Assembly: GCA_949361645.1 (NCBI GenBank)
Contig: OX442436.1
Span: 4,154,032-4,218,031 of the forward strand
Direction of reading: 5' to 3'
Source: Spongilla lacustris
Taxonomy: Eukaryota > Porifera > Demospongiae > Spongillida > Spongillidae
Length of the DNA: 64,000 nt
Both the position numbers and the translations under genes were made by a program. Of this stretch, positions 43,318 to 56,051 are shown in pieces (the stretch's first letter is position 1; every line of letters begins with the position of its first letter). The notes beneath the pieces were generated by a model that was given only the letters and a program-made list of their open reading frames with translations, was not told the origin of the DNA and did not search any database.

Positions 43318-45690
43318 ACGTCATTGCATCACATGCAAGCCAAGAATTATTTTATTTTATCTTATTTTACGAGCACTAAAGGAATTGAGGCATTGAGGTT
43401 AATAATAGCCTTTGTAAGGATTCTTAAGAGTTGTACTTCAGCGCAATGCAGTTCAATAGCACCTTGGCATTACATATAGCAATCTTGAACATAGGACACC
43501 AAGACTAGGTACTTAATATTGCTTCAAGAAAAAATGAGAAAAAAGTGTCCATTTATAATTGGTAGTAAAATCTAGGCTTCAAATTGATATTGGCACGTAC
43601 TTATCTGTTCCTAAGCTGAATTTGAAAGATAGGAAGGTAGCTATAGATGCCAGCTGTGGATGTAAAAAAAAAAAAAAAGGGGTCACAAAGGCACTTATGT
43701 AGAAAAAGATAATAGTCTTGTTTACATAAGTGGTTAGAATTGTGGTCAACTCATAAAGCATGAAATTATTGAGGTCAAGAGTTAATAATTTATATCCTTA
43801 CATATGTTAGTATGTTTAGTATTTTGTTTCTGAAACTCAGACACATGTTTGATGGATTGGTTAAGATTGACCCCTCTACGTGTTCTGCACTACCACTAAA
43901 GTAATTAAGGAAGTAATTTCATTGGACCTGCCCCCCAGTCACAAACTTGTTCTCTTTGATTGCTTGTATCACCGGCTCCTTGTCACTGCTGAGGGTAGTT
44001 TCACTTTCCAAATGACTAAAAGAGGCCTTCGGCATCCTCATCAAGATTGCAACACTTCCGCTTTCTGTACTGTCACATCACTCTAACTAAGCCTTCTTTA
44101 TCAATGCCCCGAACTGTTTCATCCTTGGTTGTGCCATCCGACCACTTTATGCGATTCTGACACTGGTGACCTGCTCCGATGACCTGTGCAACACTTCTAG
44201 AACAATTCTGATTCTTTTTATTTCATTTTAAATCTTTCCTACAACAGCATCACCAACGATGAAGTTGTTTCCCATTTTCGCTGTAATGCCCACAAATTGA
44301 TGGATGTGCAATGTCTGTATGCTTTCATCTTGTAACACAAGATGAAAGATAATGGAAAACCAAGTAGCATGCACTAAATACTAAATAAGACGAAACATTG
44401 TTAGAGTTTTAAAAGCAGCCATTTGTTTTTTTCAGCACCTTAGTTAGTCCTAGGGCGATTGGAGGTTAAAAAGGTTGAAGTATATTATGACTGAGGTTGC
44501 TAAAGATGTTTCAGTAATAGAACAATGCACGAATTTGATCATGTAGGCCCTTTCAAAATGGGTGTGTACCTTATAGGCAAACCAATATGACCTAATAACA
44601 CTGTATTGTATATATAAACCACATATCCACTGCTGTGGGCAAACCTGGTAAATGTTTTGTGTAAGGCTACCAAAAAATGTACCACCTGCATGGTACAATT
44701 TTTGTGTGCCAGACTGTGGATATGAGGATAGCAGGTGTTCAGTGTGGGGAAGCTGTGTTATGAACCTTGTATATGGTGCATGTGTGACAGAGTAGAAGCA
44801 TACAATGTATGCAATCTCTTGTGTGATGTCATCTTATTCACCCCCACCTCTCCCGCACAAGCAGTGTTGGTGTAGGGAATTGAGTCCACCTATAACATTG
44901 TATGTTGTGACCTGCTGGGCATCTTGAGCACATTCATTGTGCACCAATGGCTACCAATAAAGGTGGATATGAGGATGGTTTTCTGTGTACTAATATTGTG
45001 GGGATGGTGTAAAATCATTGATTGGGTAAGGGTGTGCAAACAAATAATACCCATAGTACAGTATAGCATGCATGCAGATTAATATAAAGGATTGGACGGT
45101 ACTATTGTAGTGTGGGTTGTATTGTAGACGCATATGCAAGTATTATTATATCACCTATTCTCCCCTCTGCCTTCAGCACAGAGATGGTTTTTATGCTGCA
45201 TCAATGCATAATCATATATATCAGTGAGGATGTCTAGTGGTGCTGTGGGAACCCAATGGGATCATCCTGGTGTTCACAGTGGATAGATCAAGTGGAGGTG
45301 GTAACTACTCTGCTGTGGCAACAGTTGCTGTTCCTGCATCCCCCAGTTACCGTGGTAGCCAGATACTGTAGCTGCAAGCAGCATTGGTTCCACCAACCCC
45401 AAACACACAAGTAGGTTTGCAGCATGTCCTTGCCAGATTGAGTAGGCTGTGGGCTTGTAAACTCTTTTTTTCTGTGGAACAGGGGTGTATTTATTTCTAT
45501 GTCTACAAAACCTACTTGCAATTCATGAGGAAAAAAATCTAGGATTTCAATTAGGACAGTTTCAAGGCAGAGGGGAGGGGATATGCCCTCCCACACAAAG
45601 TTTTAATGTGATAGTTGGTTTATGCAGCCTCATACTAGCACTAGCTTTGCAGTGCATTGTACTGCGATATTCCACCAATTAATTTTACCT

Positions 45691-46368
45691 TTAATCCCCC
45701 GTTGTCCTACGCTTAGGACACAAGTAAAATTTAATTTTTAGCAAACTCACATGAGCAGAGAACAAATCAAAATCTCATTGTATTGTAGAAATGGTTATCA
45801 ATTCAGAAAATACTGGTGCTTCCTTGCAATTCAGATTCAACTACAGTCAATAGTGCATTGCTAAAAGATGCATTTTCGGTAAATCGCAAACCAACTTCAA
45901 GTACCAACACATAATGTTACAAAGAGCAGAATAACGTGTTAATGGAAAACAGCACTAAGCAAATAAAAATGTAGATTGTAGATTTGGAATTTGCTAGCTC
46001 GACAAACGTATGAAGGATAGGTATTTGTCAATCGCTTGTTGCTGGAATAGCAAATAGAATGGACAAAATCTTGAAAACGTACAGTGCGTTTTTGGTAAAT
46101 ATGGCAAAACCAATCACTGCCATAGACTGTTTTAAGTAGCACACACATCATGCTTCAAAAAACATTCAAAAAAAGTTATACTTGTTGTACATTTTCTTTT
46201 TTCTGTGAGAATTAAATTCTCCAATGCATTTTTAAGAACCACATGCATTTTTTTTACATCATGTAACCAAGCGTGTGATTTAAAAATTAGATTTGAAATT
46301 TAGCGCGATAGACACATCAAACAACAGTACAGAATTGGATGCCAAACAACTTGGACCTGGGGATTTAA
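45691..46368. mobile_element. TTAA-bounded MITE, copy iii (inside element A)
   Basis: TTAATCCCCCGTTGTCCTA at 45691 and GGGGATTTAA at 46368 bound an interior that aligns with 26293-26956. The same insertion is present in element B from 63577, so it entered the giant element before A and B arose. Confidence 0.65.
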
Positions 46369-46699
46369 GGTTTAACACATCTGAGTAGGTCTGGGGAGGA
46401 GAGGGGACAATGGCAGGGGACAATCTTGTATAAGATGGTTATTACAAGCTTTTATCATGATCTCATTTACCCCTTGCAGCTCCTTCTACTGTTAGCCAGC
46501 ACTGTGTGTTCACTGACACACGAATTCGTTTAACATTCGTGAGCGCGCTGGGACAACCTAGACATCTCCAGATGTATTAGATCTCTGCATGAATATATCT
46601 ACACAGTTACCAACTGAACACCATTGATGTCTGTAACTGTTTCCATTGGTAAACTAGCTGAGTTATACAGATCGTCGTCATATGCATGTGACTTGCATG

Positions 46700-47128
46700 G
46701 TCAGAACGTACCGTTCCTACGTACTGTCCAATTAGAAGATGCACGGAGAGGAAGGAGCTGAGCGTACTGCCGGCACTCGGCTGATTTAATGTATACTATA
46801 CAAGCAAAACAAATTCCCTGGATCCAAACCGTAGCCTGGTACGGAACGATGGCAATGGTATTATGCAATCACGACAATAAACGGCTAAGTGATGTCATGT
46901 CTGTAACGGAGCTGTAACAGAACGTTCTTACCTAACTTACTGTTACGGAGCTGTAACGAGATGGCACCACCCAAATACGAGACGGCACGACCCGAATACG
47001 AGACGGCACGACCCGAATACGAGACGGCACGACCCGAATACGAGATGGCGCGACCCGAATACGAGATGGCGCGACCCGAATACGAAAAGCGAACGCGTGT
47101 CGAATTATGGCAGTGATCACCCCCCATA
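46700..47128. repeat. right terminal inverted repeat of element A
   Basis: Reverse complement of 31044-31468, with six 21-bp CGACCCGAATACGAGA(T/C)GG-type units in about 46960-47090. It ends GGCAGTGATCACCCCCCATA. It differs from the left repeat by scattered substitutions. Confidence 0.85.
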
Positions 47129-47134
47129 GTATCT
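47129..47134. other. target-site duplication GTATCT (right of element A)
   Basis: Identical to 31038-31043. It is followed by AT and then the left terminus of element B at 47137. Confidence 0.8.
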
Positions 47135-47136
47135 AT

Positions 47137-47561
47137 TATGGGGGGTGATCACTGCCATAATTCGACACGCGCTCGCTTTTCGTATTCGGGTCGCGCCATC
47201 TCGTATTCGGGTCGCGCCGTTTCGTATTCGGGTCGTGCCATCTCGTATTCGGGTCGTGCCGTCTCGTATTTGGGTGGTGCCATTTCGTATTTGGGTGGTG
47301 CCATCTCGTTACAGCTCCGTAACAGTACGTTGGGTAAGAACGTTCTGTTACAGCTCCGTTACAGACATGATACCTCTTAGCCGTTTATTTGTGATTGCAT
47401 AATACCATTGCCATCGTTCCGTACCAGGGTTTGGATCCAGGGAATTTGTTTTACTTAATTGTATATAATCAGCCATGCTTATGAGCGCCGGCTGTACGCT
47501 CAGCTTCCTCTCCTCTCCGTGCATTCGACAGTACGTAAGAACGGTACGTTCTGACCATAGT
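47137..47561. repeat. left terminal inverted repeat of element B
   Basis: Begins TATGGGGGGTGATCACTGCC and is nearly identical to 31044-31468, including six 21-bp units. Together with the right terminus of A it forms a large palindrome around the 8-base spacer GTATCTAT. Confidence 0.85.
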
Positions 47562-48834
47562 ACATACTGACACATGCGTAGGGTACTGTCGTTAAGCTCA
47601 TGCACCAATGAGAACCCGAGAGTGACGTGTCCTTTGGACCTCTGCTCACTTTGCATCGATCTTCTAATTTAACAATAAGACCGGTACCATGCAGATCATG
47701 TATATAACCAGACACACCCCACCTACAATAATACTAGGCCTAGTACTCTCGTGTTCTAGTATACTTCTCTGTTATACCCGGTGAATGCCTGACGACGACA
47801 CAGATGTGTTTGTGTGACAGTACATATGTTAGGGGTTTGTGAACACTTAAGTGACTTAACATTTTTGTGTGTCATTAAAAAATTTTTAGTTGCATGTATA
47901 TGCAAGCAACTGCAAAATGAGTTCCATCACAGCAATACGTCTGATGGCATCTAACCATTTTCCTGGAGCTAGCCAGCAATCCTCTATACAGACGTCTGAT
48001 GGTAGGTGGGGAGTATGAGGGAGAGAAATTAGCAAAGGGAGTGGTTGAGAGATGTAGGGAGGGGTCAAGAATGGTAGAGAGGGAGGGAAGGGACCACAAG
48101 AGGGAGGGGTCATGAGGGGGAGGGATGAAAACAGGACAATAATAAAATTTGGATTTTTAATTTTCATGTATGTACCTGACTGGATGTACATGTACCTCTG
48201 TTCCAAACTGGAAGGTGGTACTATTAGCTGCCTGGAGTCATCTTGATGAAGTCATCAACACCACAGCTGCCACAGTCATATTAAGTAATGTTCTGGCGCA
48301 CACTGCTGTACTTGAGGCGCAGGGGGATGGAGAGAGTTCAGCCTGCTAGCATGGAGGGAGGAGGAACATTTTGACTAGGACGTCACACCCATCCTTACAT
48401 GTTCATGTGTACACAACTGTGCAGTAACATATGTACATGTAACTGCATGCACAATAACATGTGGTGTTAACTGAGTTACACATATTTGTATACAAACACC
48501 TTGATTGCATCCTTAGCAGAGCTCTCATTAGATTTATGATGGCACTTGCCTGGTAAAATGCAGTGATATATAAATATTATACACACATGCAAAAGTGGCA
48601 CTTTTGAAATAGAATATCTTTAAAAGTACCATTTCTCTTTCTTGCCTTTCTTAAAAAATTCTATAACTTGGAGTTTTGCCAGGTCGTCCAAGTTTCCAAT
48701 ATTGCAATCTGTATTGTTTAGGAAACTTGGTGGACATCAAAATAAATTATTGGGATCCTACATGTAATGCCACAATTTAGTAGAATGTCCAAATGTTTTA
48801 TATAATTATAATGTAGATATCATTGATTTTCAGC

Positions 48835-50112
48835 TGGTGGTTTGTTATTCATGGAGGCATTGATGGCTATAGTCGTTGAATCATATACCTACATTGCTCC
48901 AATAACAATCGAGCAGACACAGTTCTGCAGTTGTTTCTTGCATCTGTAAGAGAATTTGGGCTACCAACCGGAATCCATGCAGACAGAGGTGGAGAAAATA
49001 CAGAAGTTGTTCAACTAATGCTACAACATCCATTACATGGACCAGGTAGCTTTATTACTGGTCAGTGTCCACAATCAGTGTATTGAGAGGTTATGGAGAG
49101 ATGAGTTTACACTGTGCACACAATCTGTTCTATACCATGGAAGAGGAGGGGCTGCTAGATTGTGAAAATGAAGTACATGTCTGTTGTCTCCATTATGTAT
49201 TTTTAAGTTGTATCGATAATAGCTTACAAGTATTTAAGGAGGCATGGAATCAGCATCTTCTAAGTTCTGAAGGCAACCTTTCACCATGCCAGTTATGGAT
49301 CAGTGGGGAATCTAATACAGAAAGCATACCTGAGGTATGGCATTTTTGATATTGGAAAAATTGTGCATACATTTTAAAATCACTAAAAACAAGACACAAG
49401 CACACAACACTGTATAAACCAGATAGCTTATAGGTGTCTGATGTTTCACACCTACTTGTGTGTTTGTTAGCAGAACTCAGTATATGTGCAGCAATCTTTT
49501 AACTTGCAGGTGGTTAAGACTTGACTGAAATACTTCATTTCAACGTTAGGCTACCTGACTTGCTGTGAAGTTCTTTCTACTGTCCCGCATCAGCATGTAG
49601 CATGGCCTTGATTGATGAATGTAGAATTTTATTTGAATGTACACTCTAAAGTCATATAGTTTCGGCATGCAGCTGCAGAGCTCTGAAGCTGCATGCCAAA
49701 ACTATATGACTTTACTGTATGGTGTTGCTATCAACACCATACAGGTTATATATTGTATGCCTAATAGCTGGTTACTAAGACTTGCCCGCACAATAATATG
49801 CTTACCCCAGCTATACTGTATACAGATATGACTTGAAGGGAAATAAATTTGGTACATATACTTACACACATGATTATGTGAATTATATATTGTTTTGCAG
49901 GAGGATTTGAATACTTATGGTATCGACTGGAATGGTCCACTTGCTGTTTCCAGAAATGATGATGATTATGAAGTCACAGTACCTTATATTCAATCTATAG
50001 CTCCTTTACCAGATGGTGACTTGCAGGAAACTGTTCACCCTCTTGACCACAGTTGTAACCATCAATTGACTTGTACATGACAGCTTTGCAATTTGTTAGT
50101 AGTAGATTGTAA
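48835..50112 (+). pseudogene. rve/DDE integrase of giant element B, broken
   Basis: Same two-exon layout as in A. Private lesions: TGA directly after GIDGYSR (near 48886), and a one-base deletion in the last exon that ends the frame early (about 50080). Preserved relative to A: the catalytic Glu (IERLW) and an undisturbed SCIDNSLQVFKEAWNQH. The two frameshifts flanking VHNQ...LC are shared with A. The last exon begins at about 49901. Confidence 0.72.
49648..49744. repeat. two consecutive hairpins in the integrase intron (element B)
   Basis: Same structures as 33555-33651 in A, with stems fully retained although surrounding intron sequence carries indels. Confidence 0.8.
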
Positions 50113-52942
50113 GTGAATGTTGAAATGTGCAATTTGTTACTAGTAGATTGTGGAGAAAGAAAATGCATGTGCATGAATGAAACCTTTTTTTTTCACCATA
50201 TTATTTCCTGCATGAAATATTGTCACGTAAAAGTTCATGGTTGTGGAGATACTATCGTTAAACACTGCCTTTTTTTCTTTCCTTTTTTTCTCATGGGAGG
50301 GGGCCTGGGTCATGTGTATAGGGGCAAAATTACAATACAAACCACTTTACATTGACTGTAAATTCATTTTGGGAATCACTTTTTTCAGTTATGTTCATGC
50401 AATTACACAGTAATTTTACAGAGGATTTTAAAATAAAGTGGATCCATTATTTCTTTTCTGGTGTCTATAACCATGCCGTGGAGCAAGCCATTCTGAAGGC
50501 ACATGCAGTCAAGGCTAAGATAGCTAGATACTATACCATGCAGTTTGGTAACATAAGAGAAATAGAATTCACTACTCTATACGGTATCTCCATCCCTCTC
50601 CCCTGCATGCAGCCCCACAGCATGATACTGAGGACGGTTTATGTGTTGGTTCTTGTGTCACCAACAACGCAGCTTCAACTTGAAAACTGTGATCATTGAC
50701 AAATAATTCGACAATGATATATCGCGATATAGACGATATCGGCAAAGAACCATATCGCGGCAGCACTAGCTACAATACAATTCCCTGGAGTGATCACTCA
50801 ATATTTCCGAAACAACACCAGAAATTAGATATATGGATACAAAACATTTTATTGTGTCTTGGCCTTGTAAAAGAACATATTAACATTAAATGGAGACACC
50901 AAATCTATCTACCTTGTATGAAATAATGGCTTCTTGTAGAATACAAATACAGTAAGATATCTGAAGCTTCCTCCACTATAGTGCCAGTGTTTGCACTATT
51001 GAAAACACTGATGAATGAGGAGGCTAAATATGGGAAGGAGTAATCAAGGCAATATATGCATGACTACATTTACACTTCAGCGATTGTCGAATGGAAAAAT
51101 TCAAAAACTGAGGTTTCTCTGCATGTGAATGATGATTTATTCTTAACTTGTCACTAATTTTTTGGTCTCTTGGTTTGTAAAAAAAATTTTTAGAATCCAC
51201 AATACATGTAATAGTACACAAATTTCAATATACATCATAATAAATAATTATTACTGAAAACATGATAAAAATGTCACTTTGTTGTCCGTGTACAGGAATT
51301 GATTGCTGCTCCATCATCAAACCCTAGACCACAATCGCCAATTTGTTGGTCTCTATAATTAAATGATCCATTTTAGATACTACCCCCAAATAGCACTTTT
51401 AATGTCATAGCTATAGATAATTCTCTTGACTGGTATACTCTGAGGTATGAGTCTCATTCATTAATTCAAATTCAAAAAACCTTCATCAGTCCCTTGCAGC
51501 ATGCATGGAGGTATACTTCTGAGATGCACTTCAGTCTAGCTACTAGGATGCACTGCACTTCAAGCTGCTAGGATGAACTGTACTTCTAGCTGCTAGCTGA
51601 TAATGCATGCAGCATAATATTTAATTGTATGTGGAATAAACACCAAAGTAAAACTTTTGAGATGTGACTAGAATTACAGCGAGCTTATAACCTGCAGGTT
51701 TGTATCCCAATGGCGCTGTGTAGATATATGCAGCCTACTTGCTATCAAGGCTCAACATATACTTCACTTAGGCCATGCACCAGATTTGCTGTGAGGTCTT
51801 TGTTGTCCGACTCCCACATGTATATGATGAATTTGACACTGGTCAGTGCGAAAGCAAGGGCCATGATACACTGAAAAACATACAGTCCTATATAAAATAT
51901 TCAGTGACCTTGTTTCGCATGCAAATGTATGTAATATTAACATGCAGTATCATTGTTTCAATTAAATTATGCATAGTAAAATAGATATCTTACATCCCGT
52001 GTTACATGCGTATGATTACTTTGCATCGTATACGTGCATAATGTATTATCTTATACATGTATACATTGCAGGAGGATTTGAATATGTATATGAAATGGTC
52101 CACTTTCTGTTTCCAAACAATAAAATGATGATTATGACTCGGTTCGACACAGTACCTTCCATAGCAGATGGTGTACAGCACGACTTACGTTCATCCTCTT
52201 AACAACCATAGCATTGCATTTGTCAGCTTTGCAGTGATAAATTTGTTGACAGATAAGTGAACCGGTGATTAAATATTAATGTCAGCTTTGCAAACTGTTA
52301 CTAGACAATTGTGCCGGGTGAAAAAACAAATACATTGTATAATTGGGGGTGATTATGAAAAGGCCTCACAATGACACCATTAAGATACAATGGAAATGCA
52401 CACATAAATTGAACACACAATCTTCGCAATAAGTAAACTACACGTCTAGAAACAATGCACATGACAAAGAGAAACGGACAATGGCTCGAGATCATGTTGG
52501 CATAATTATAACTGAACAGGATCTATGCATGGACCCAGCTCAATTGAGAAGAATCAATTCTACATTTTTATTGTTGATGGATCTTTTTGCATGGAATTGT
52601 TCCCAACTGATAACATATACAAGTAAGTACAAAACCATTCCGGCTTTAGAAAGTTGGTGTTTTTAAAATTATCCTATATGTAGCTTATGATAAACTACAA
52701 CTTGCTAAATATAGGGCTTTATTATTGTTATACCATTGTTTCGCAGTCTTTTATACTCCATCCTATAGCAGCTTGAAGTGCAGTAAATCTAGCAGCTAGA
52801 AGTGCATGCTTGACATCTCAAGTTAGTACTCTATAGAAGTACCTCCATGCTTGCTAAAGGTTTTTTTTAAATGAATGGAGACTCATCCCTACCAGTCGGG
52901 TCAAATGTGATGCCCATGGGATATAGCTATGACATTACAAAA

Positions 52943-52955
52943 TTTTTTTTTTTTT

Positions 52956-52986
<31 letters not shown>

Positions 52987-52990
52987 GGGG
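52943..52990. repeat. T23-G25 homopolymer pair (element B)
   Basis: Expanded counterpart of 36861-36889. Confidence 0.95.
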
Positions 52991-53238
52991 AGGGGGATAG
53001 TATCTAAAATGAATTATTTAATTGCACCAAAAATTTTGGTCCAGGACGATCATTATAAGACCAAAAACATGGTGACAAGTTTTTTAAAATATTTTTTATA
53101 ATTATTCCTCATTCACAAAGAAATCTCAAATTTTTATTGTTCCATTCTGAAATCGCTGAAATGTAGGCTCGATACACCTCTTTTATGTACACATGCTTTG
53201 ACATATAGTGCTGTCACGGAGGAAAGTGTCCGTCGGAG

Positions 53239-53375
53239 TAACTTGTCCTAACCGGATATTTTACTCCGGAGTAAATTGTCCTAACCGGACGTTTTACTCC
53301 GGAGTAAATTGTCCTAACCGGACGTTTTACTCCGGAGTAAATTGTTCTAACCGGACATTTTACTCTAGAGTAAAT
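53239..53375. repeat. 33-bp tandem repeat (element B), about four copies
   Basis: Same array as 37135-37272, with more units keeping the intact ACTCCGGAGT palindrome. Confidence 0.9.
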
Positions 53376-54163
53376 TGTCCCCCAACGGAGTAAGCGGTCC
53401 GACATTGTGCCGTAAATTTTGATTTCAAACTATATACATAGTCCGCAGCCAGGTGGTGTAAGTTTTGAATCACTACACCGATAAAGGCGATAAGGATTAA
53501 GGAGCGTAGCTGGCTTTTCAGATATTGCATGTGACTTATACTACAGCTGCTTAAATGGATGAGAGGACAGATGCATATGACAACGAGGAACGATGTCCAC
53601 ACTCCACAGGTACCCTGCGCCGCTAATGAAAAGAGGAATCCTTCCCTCGATGAAAAGCAAACAGGTATTGATCGTCCACTTGTTAATACACTCGCTTACG
53701 TCAGTGTTCAGTAGCATGCAAAGAAAGGCATGTGGGTGGAAGTGATACTGATTCAGCAAACACCAGAGGAAGCAAATCATGGAGTCCTGCCACAATGATC
53801 ATACTGCTGGTAACCTAGCTTATAAATAAGGTGTCAGAATTAACGATTTTACTGGCCTAGCTGGTGCTCGCATGCATGACAGGTGGCAGCTGTTTTGGCA
53901 TGTCCAGGGAAAGTGATTAGCATCAAAATGATAAAAGTTTAACAGCAAGACGGGGAAAATGACCTGGCTTATTTTGCAACAGCTATAGCTCACCCGGCTA
54001 ATACCGGTATATGCAACATGGTCATTGTATGTTTCAGCAGAGTGAATTTATCAAGATACCTTGAAGAACAGGTTCTCTCCATGCAAGTTTCCAGTGGAGA
54101 AAAATGAAGAGAAGAGTTAGTGTTAACTAGCTGAATTAGCAACTGAGTATAGAAATTTTCTGA

Positions 54164-54296
54164 ATGCCTATTGACAAAAGGAAAATGATTGACTGTTCAG
54201 GATGCAAGGAGTGGTACCACTGTGGACTGTGTGACGTATATTCTAGAAAGAGCCTCAAATGAGTTGGATCGTGTGTGGTCTTGTACTTCATGTAAG
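54164..54296 (+). pseudogene. PHD-finger exon relic (element B)
   Basis: Same motif series as 38073-38205 (MIDCSGCKEWYHC, shift, then RVWSCTSCK), with the same frameshift, so that lesion predates the separation of A and B. Confidence 0.6.
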
Positions 54297-54544
54297 AGAT
54301 GAAACTGAATATGAATACTGACCTATATAGCTCATAAACATTGATTGTGATACTGCTCATTCCTGTCCTTGATGTATTAATTTATGTTATGGCAGTTCAT
54401 ATTGAAATCATAGGGCACATCAATTCGTGGCGAAGAGCAAACTGTCCTGGGACACATTTAATTCCTTGGCCTACGAGTTAGTTCAGAATTTAACTGACAT
54501 CTATACGTTACGAAACTTGTATAGGTCATGAGGGTAAATTGTCC

Positions 54545-54545
<1 letters not shown>

Positions 54546-54575
<30 letters not shown>
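54546..54575. repeat. poly-C tract (element B, 30 nt)
   Basis: Uninterrupted C run corresponding to the interrupted run at 38455-38475. Confidence 0.95.
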
Positions 54576-54576
<1 letters not shown>

Positions 54577-56051
54577 TATAGAATGTAACTACATTCCACA
54601 CTAGGATGACTCGCCCGATTGTTTTCCTATACTGTTCTTCCTGCCTACAGCGTTCTCATTATGTCATCCAAACTAATAACATCTGCACAGCTGAACAGTG
54701 ATGATAATGATAGCTCATTACTGAAGTACGTGTCTCAATAATAAAAAAGCACTATCTTTATTAGTTAATCAGCTCACAATCTTTTTTATAATTTGCTCAT
54801 CTTTAGCCGATAAGGTGAAGTGCAGAAGGCATATTAATCTATTATTGGGACACATATCATGCTAAGTAAAGGCAGGCGGTGAAATGTCTGCATCCGAATG
54901 TTTCTTATAATATTATTCAGTACCGTTTGAATGGGACATACTGGCTACATTTTTGGTCAAGGAAAGCTGATGCTTACAAGCAATATAGATTATAAAATTT
55001 ATAAATCATATGGCGGATTATGCTAAATAACAATCTGATTAATGGATCATGGAATTACCTATATACCAATCAACACTGTCAGAGGATGTAACAACAGTAA
55101 GTGGCAATTACTTCCAATGCGTGTGTGTACTTTCCGTAACTGATCAGTAATTACATGTAAGCTTAAGGTCCATCTTCGCCACTTGTCCAATTAACACTCC
55201 ATGCAACATGGGGGATTTAGGTGGTACAGGTTGCAATATTTCTATCTTCGTATTACTGAACAGGCTTGGGTAGTAAAAGGACATCCAAGTAATTAGTTTG
55301 GGAATAACCTTTGCATTATAACCTTATTCCTGAAGTATATATGCCAGGCACGACAAACAATGTGAATTTGTGTTTATGTGACATTACTCAGACAATATGG
55401 ATCCTATTTATCTCAATATATTTCAAACTCTCATATCAGATTTCAGCCATGCATTATATATATATTTTTAATGAAATGCTCGTGTATGTGCTAAGTAATG
55501 CATGGTGAGAATTTAAAGAACAAGAGCTCCACTTGCTGAGTACAGTGTGTGATACGAAAATACTACCAGTCCACCACTTCATACCCATATCATATTGGGG
55601 TTGCATAAAAGGTTTCCCAGCTTTGAAATAAATGTAATATATTAATATGCACAAGTAGGTTACCAGAATACAATGTAATACTAATTCCAACAGTGGTCAG
55701 TACCATTTCAGGTGCATTCAGCAAAAAAGTGTTCCTCCATCATGGATGTGCACTAATTATCAATCTGTGTAAGTAGCAAGTAGATTGTGATATTATTTAT
55801 CTTGGCGCGAATTATTGGCCAGCGTTTAGCTACTAGTACTGACTATGAATCTATGACACCGGCTCATTCAAGGCCTTTTAAAAAATCATCTTCTTATATT
55901 GCTTCGAAACTTGCCTAAAGTCGCCCTAAACTTTAAATAGCAAGTTTGCTCCATAGTTGTTAACGTATGACATCAGTCATGACATGAACTGTTCAACGTT
56001 TTATCCGAAACTAATTCACCGTAGACCACAAAGCCACGTGCGCGTATTAAA

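Larger units (their letters stand above)
40360..45240. repeat. dispersed diverged sub-repeats (element A, right third)
   Basis: A unit of about 150-250 bp recurs at least four times (about 40420-40600, 40670-40840, 44710-44890, 44960-45240). It has the motifs GATATGAGGAT, GTGTGGGGAAGCT(A/G)TGT, TGATGTCATC(C/T)TA followed by a C run, and GTAGGGCATGNGNTCCACCT. Copies are diverged and non-coding. Other material, including a truncated foldback and the transposase relic, lies between them. Confidence 0.55.
31044..47128. mobile_element. giant DNA transposon, copy A (16,085 bp)
   Basis: The limits are set by inverted termini TATGGGG...CCCCCCATA and a 6-bp target duplication GTATCT on both sides. 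Terminal inverted repeats are about 425 bp. Inside are a broken rve/DDE integrase gene (32724-34020), a relic of its last exon (35988-36120), a PHD-finger relic (38073-38205), a minus-strand DDE-transposase-like relic (42535-42960), several tandem arrays, a truncated foldback and a TTAA MITE. No long open frame remains. The integrase type and 6-bp duplication recall the IS3EU, Ginger and Polinton classes. No Polinton polymerase, packaging ATPase or capsid frame is visible. The TAT... terminus fits my memory of IS3EU, which needs checking. Confidence 0.85.

Noticed and set aside
45288..45596. 102-residue minus-strand frame conserved in element B (63234-63482)
   Set aside because: The B copy is frameshifted relative to A (an indel in the T run), and no domain is recognisable, so conservation reflects the recent duplication.
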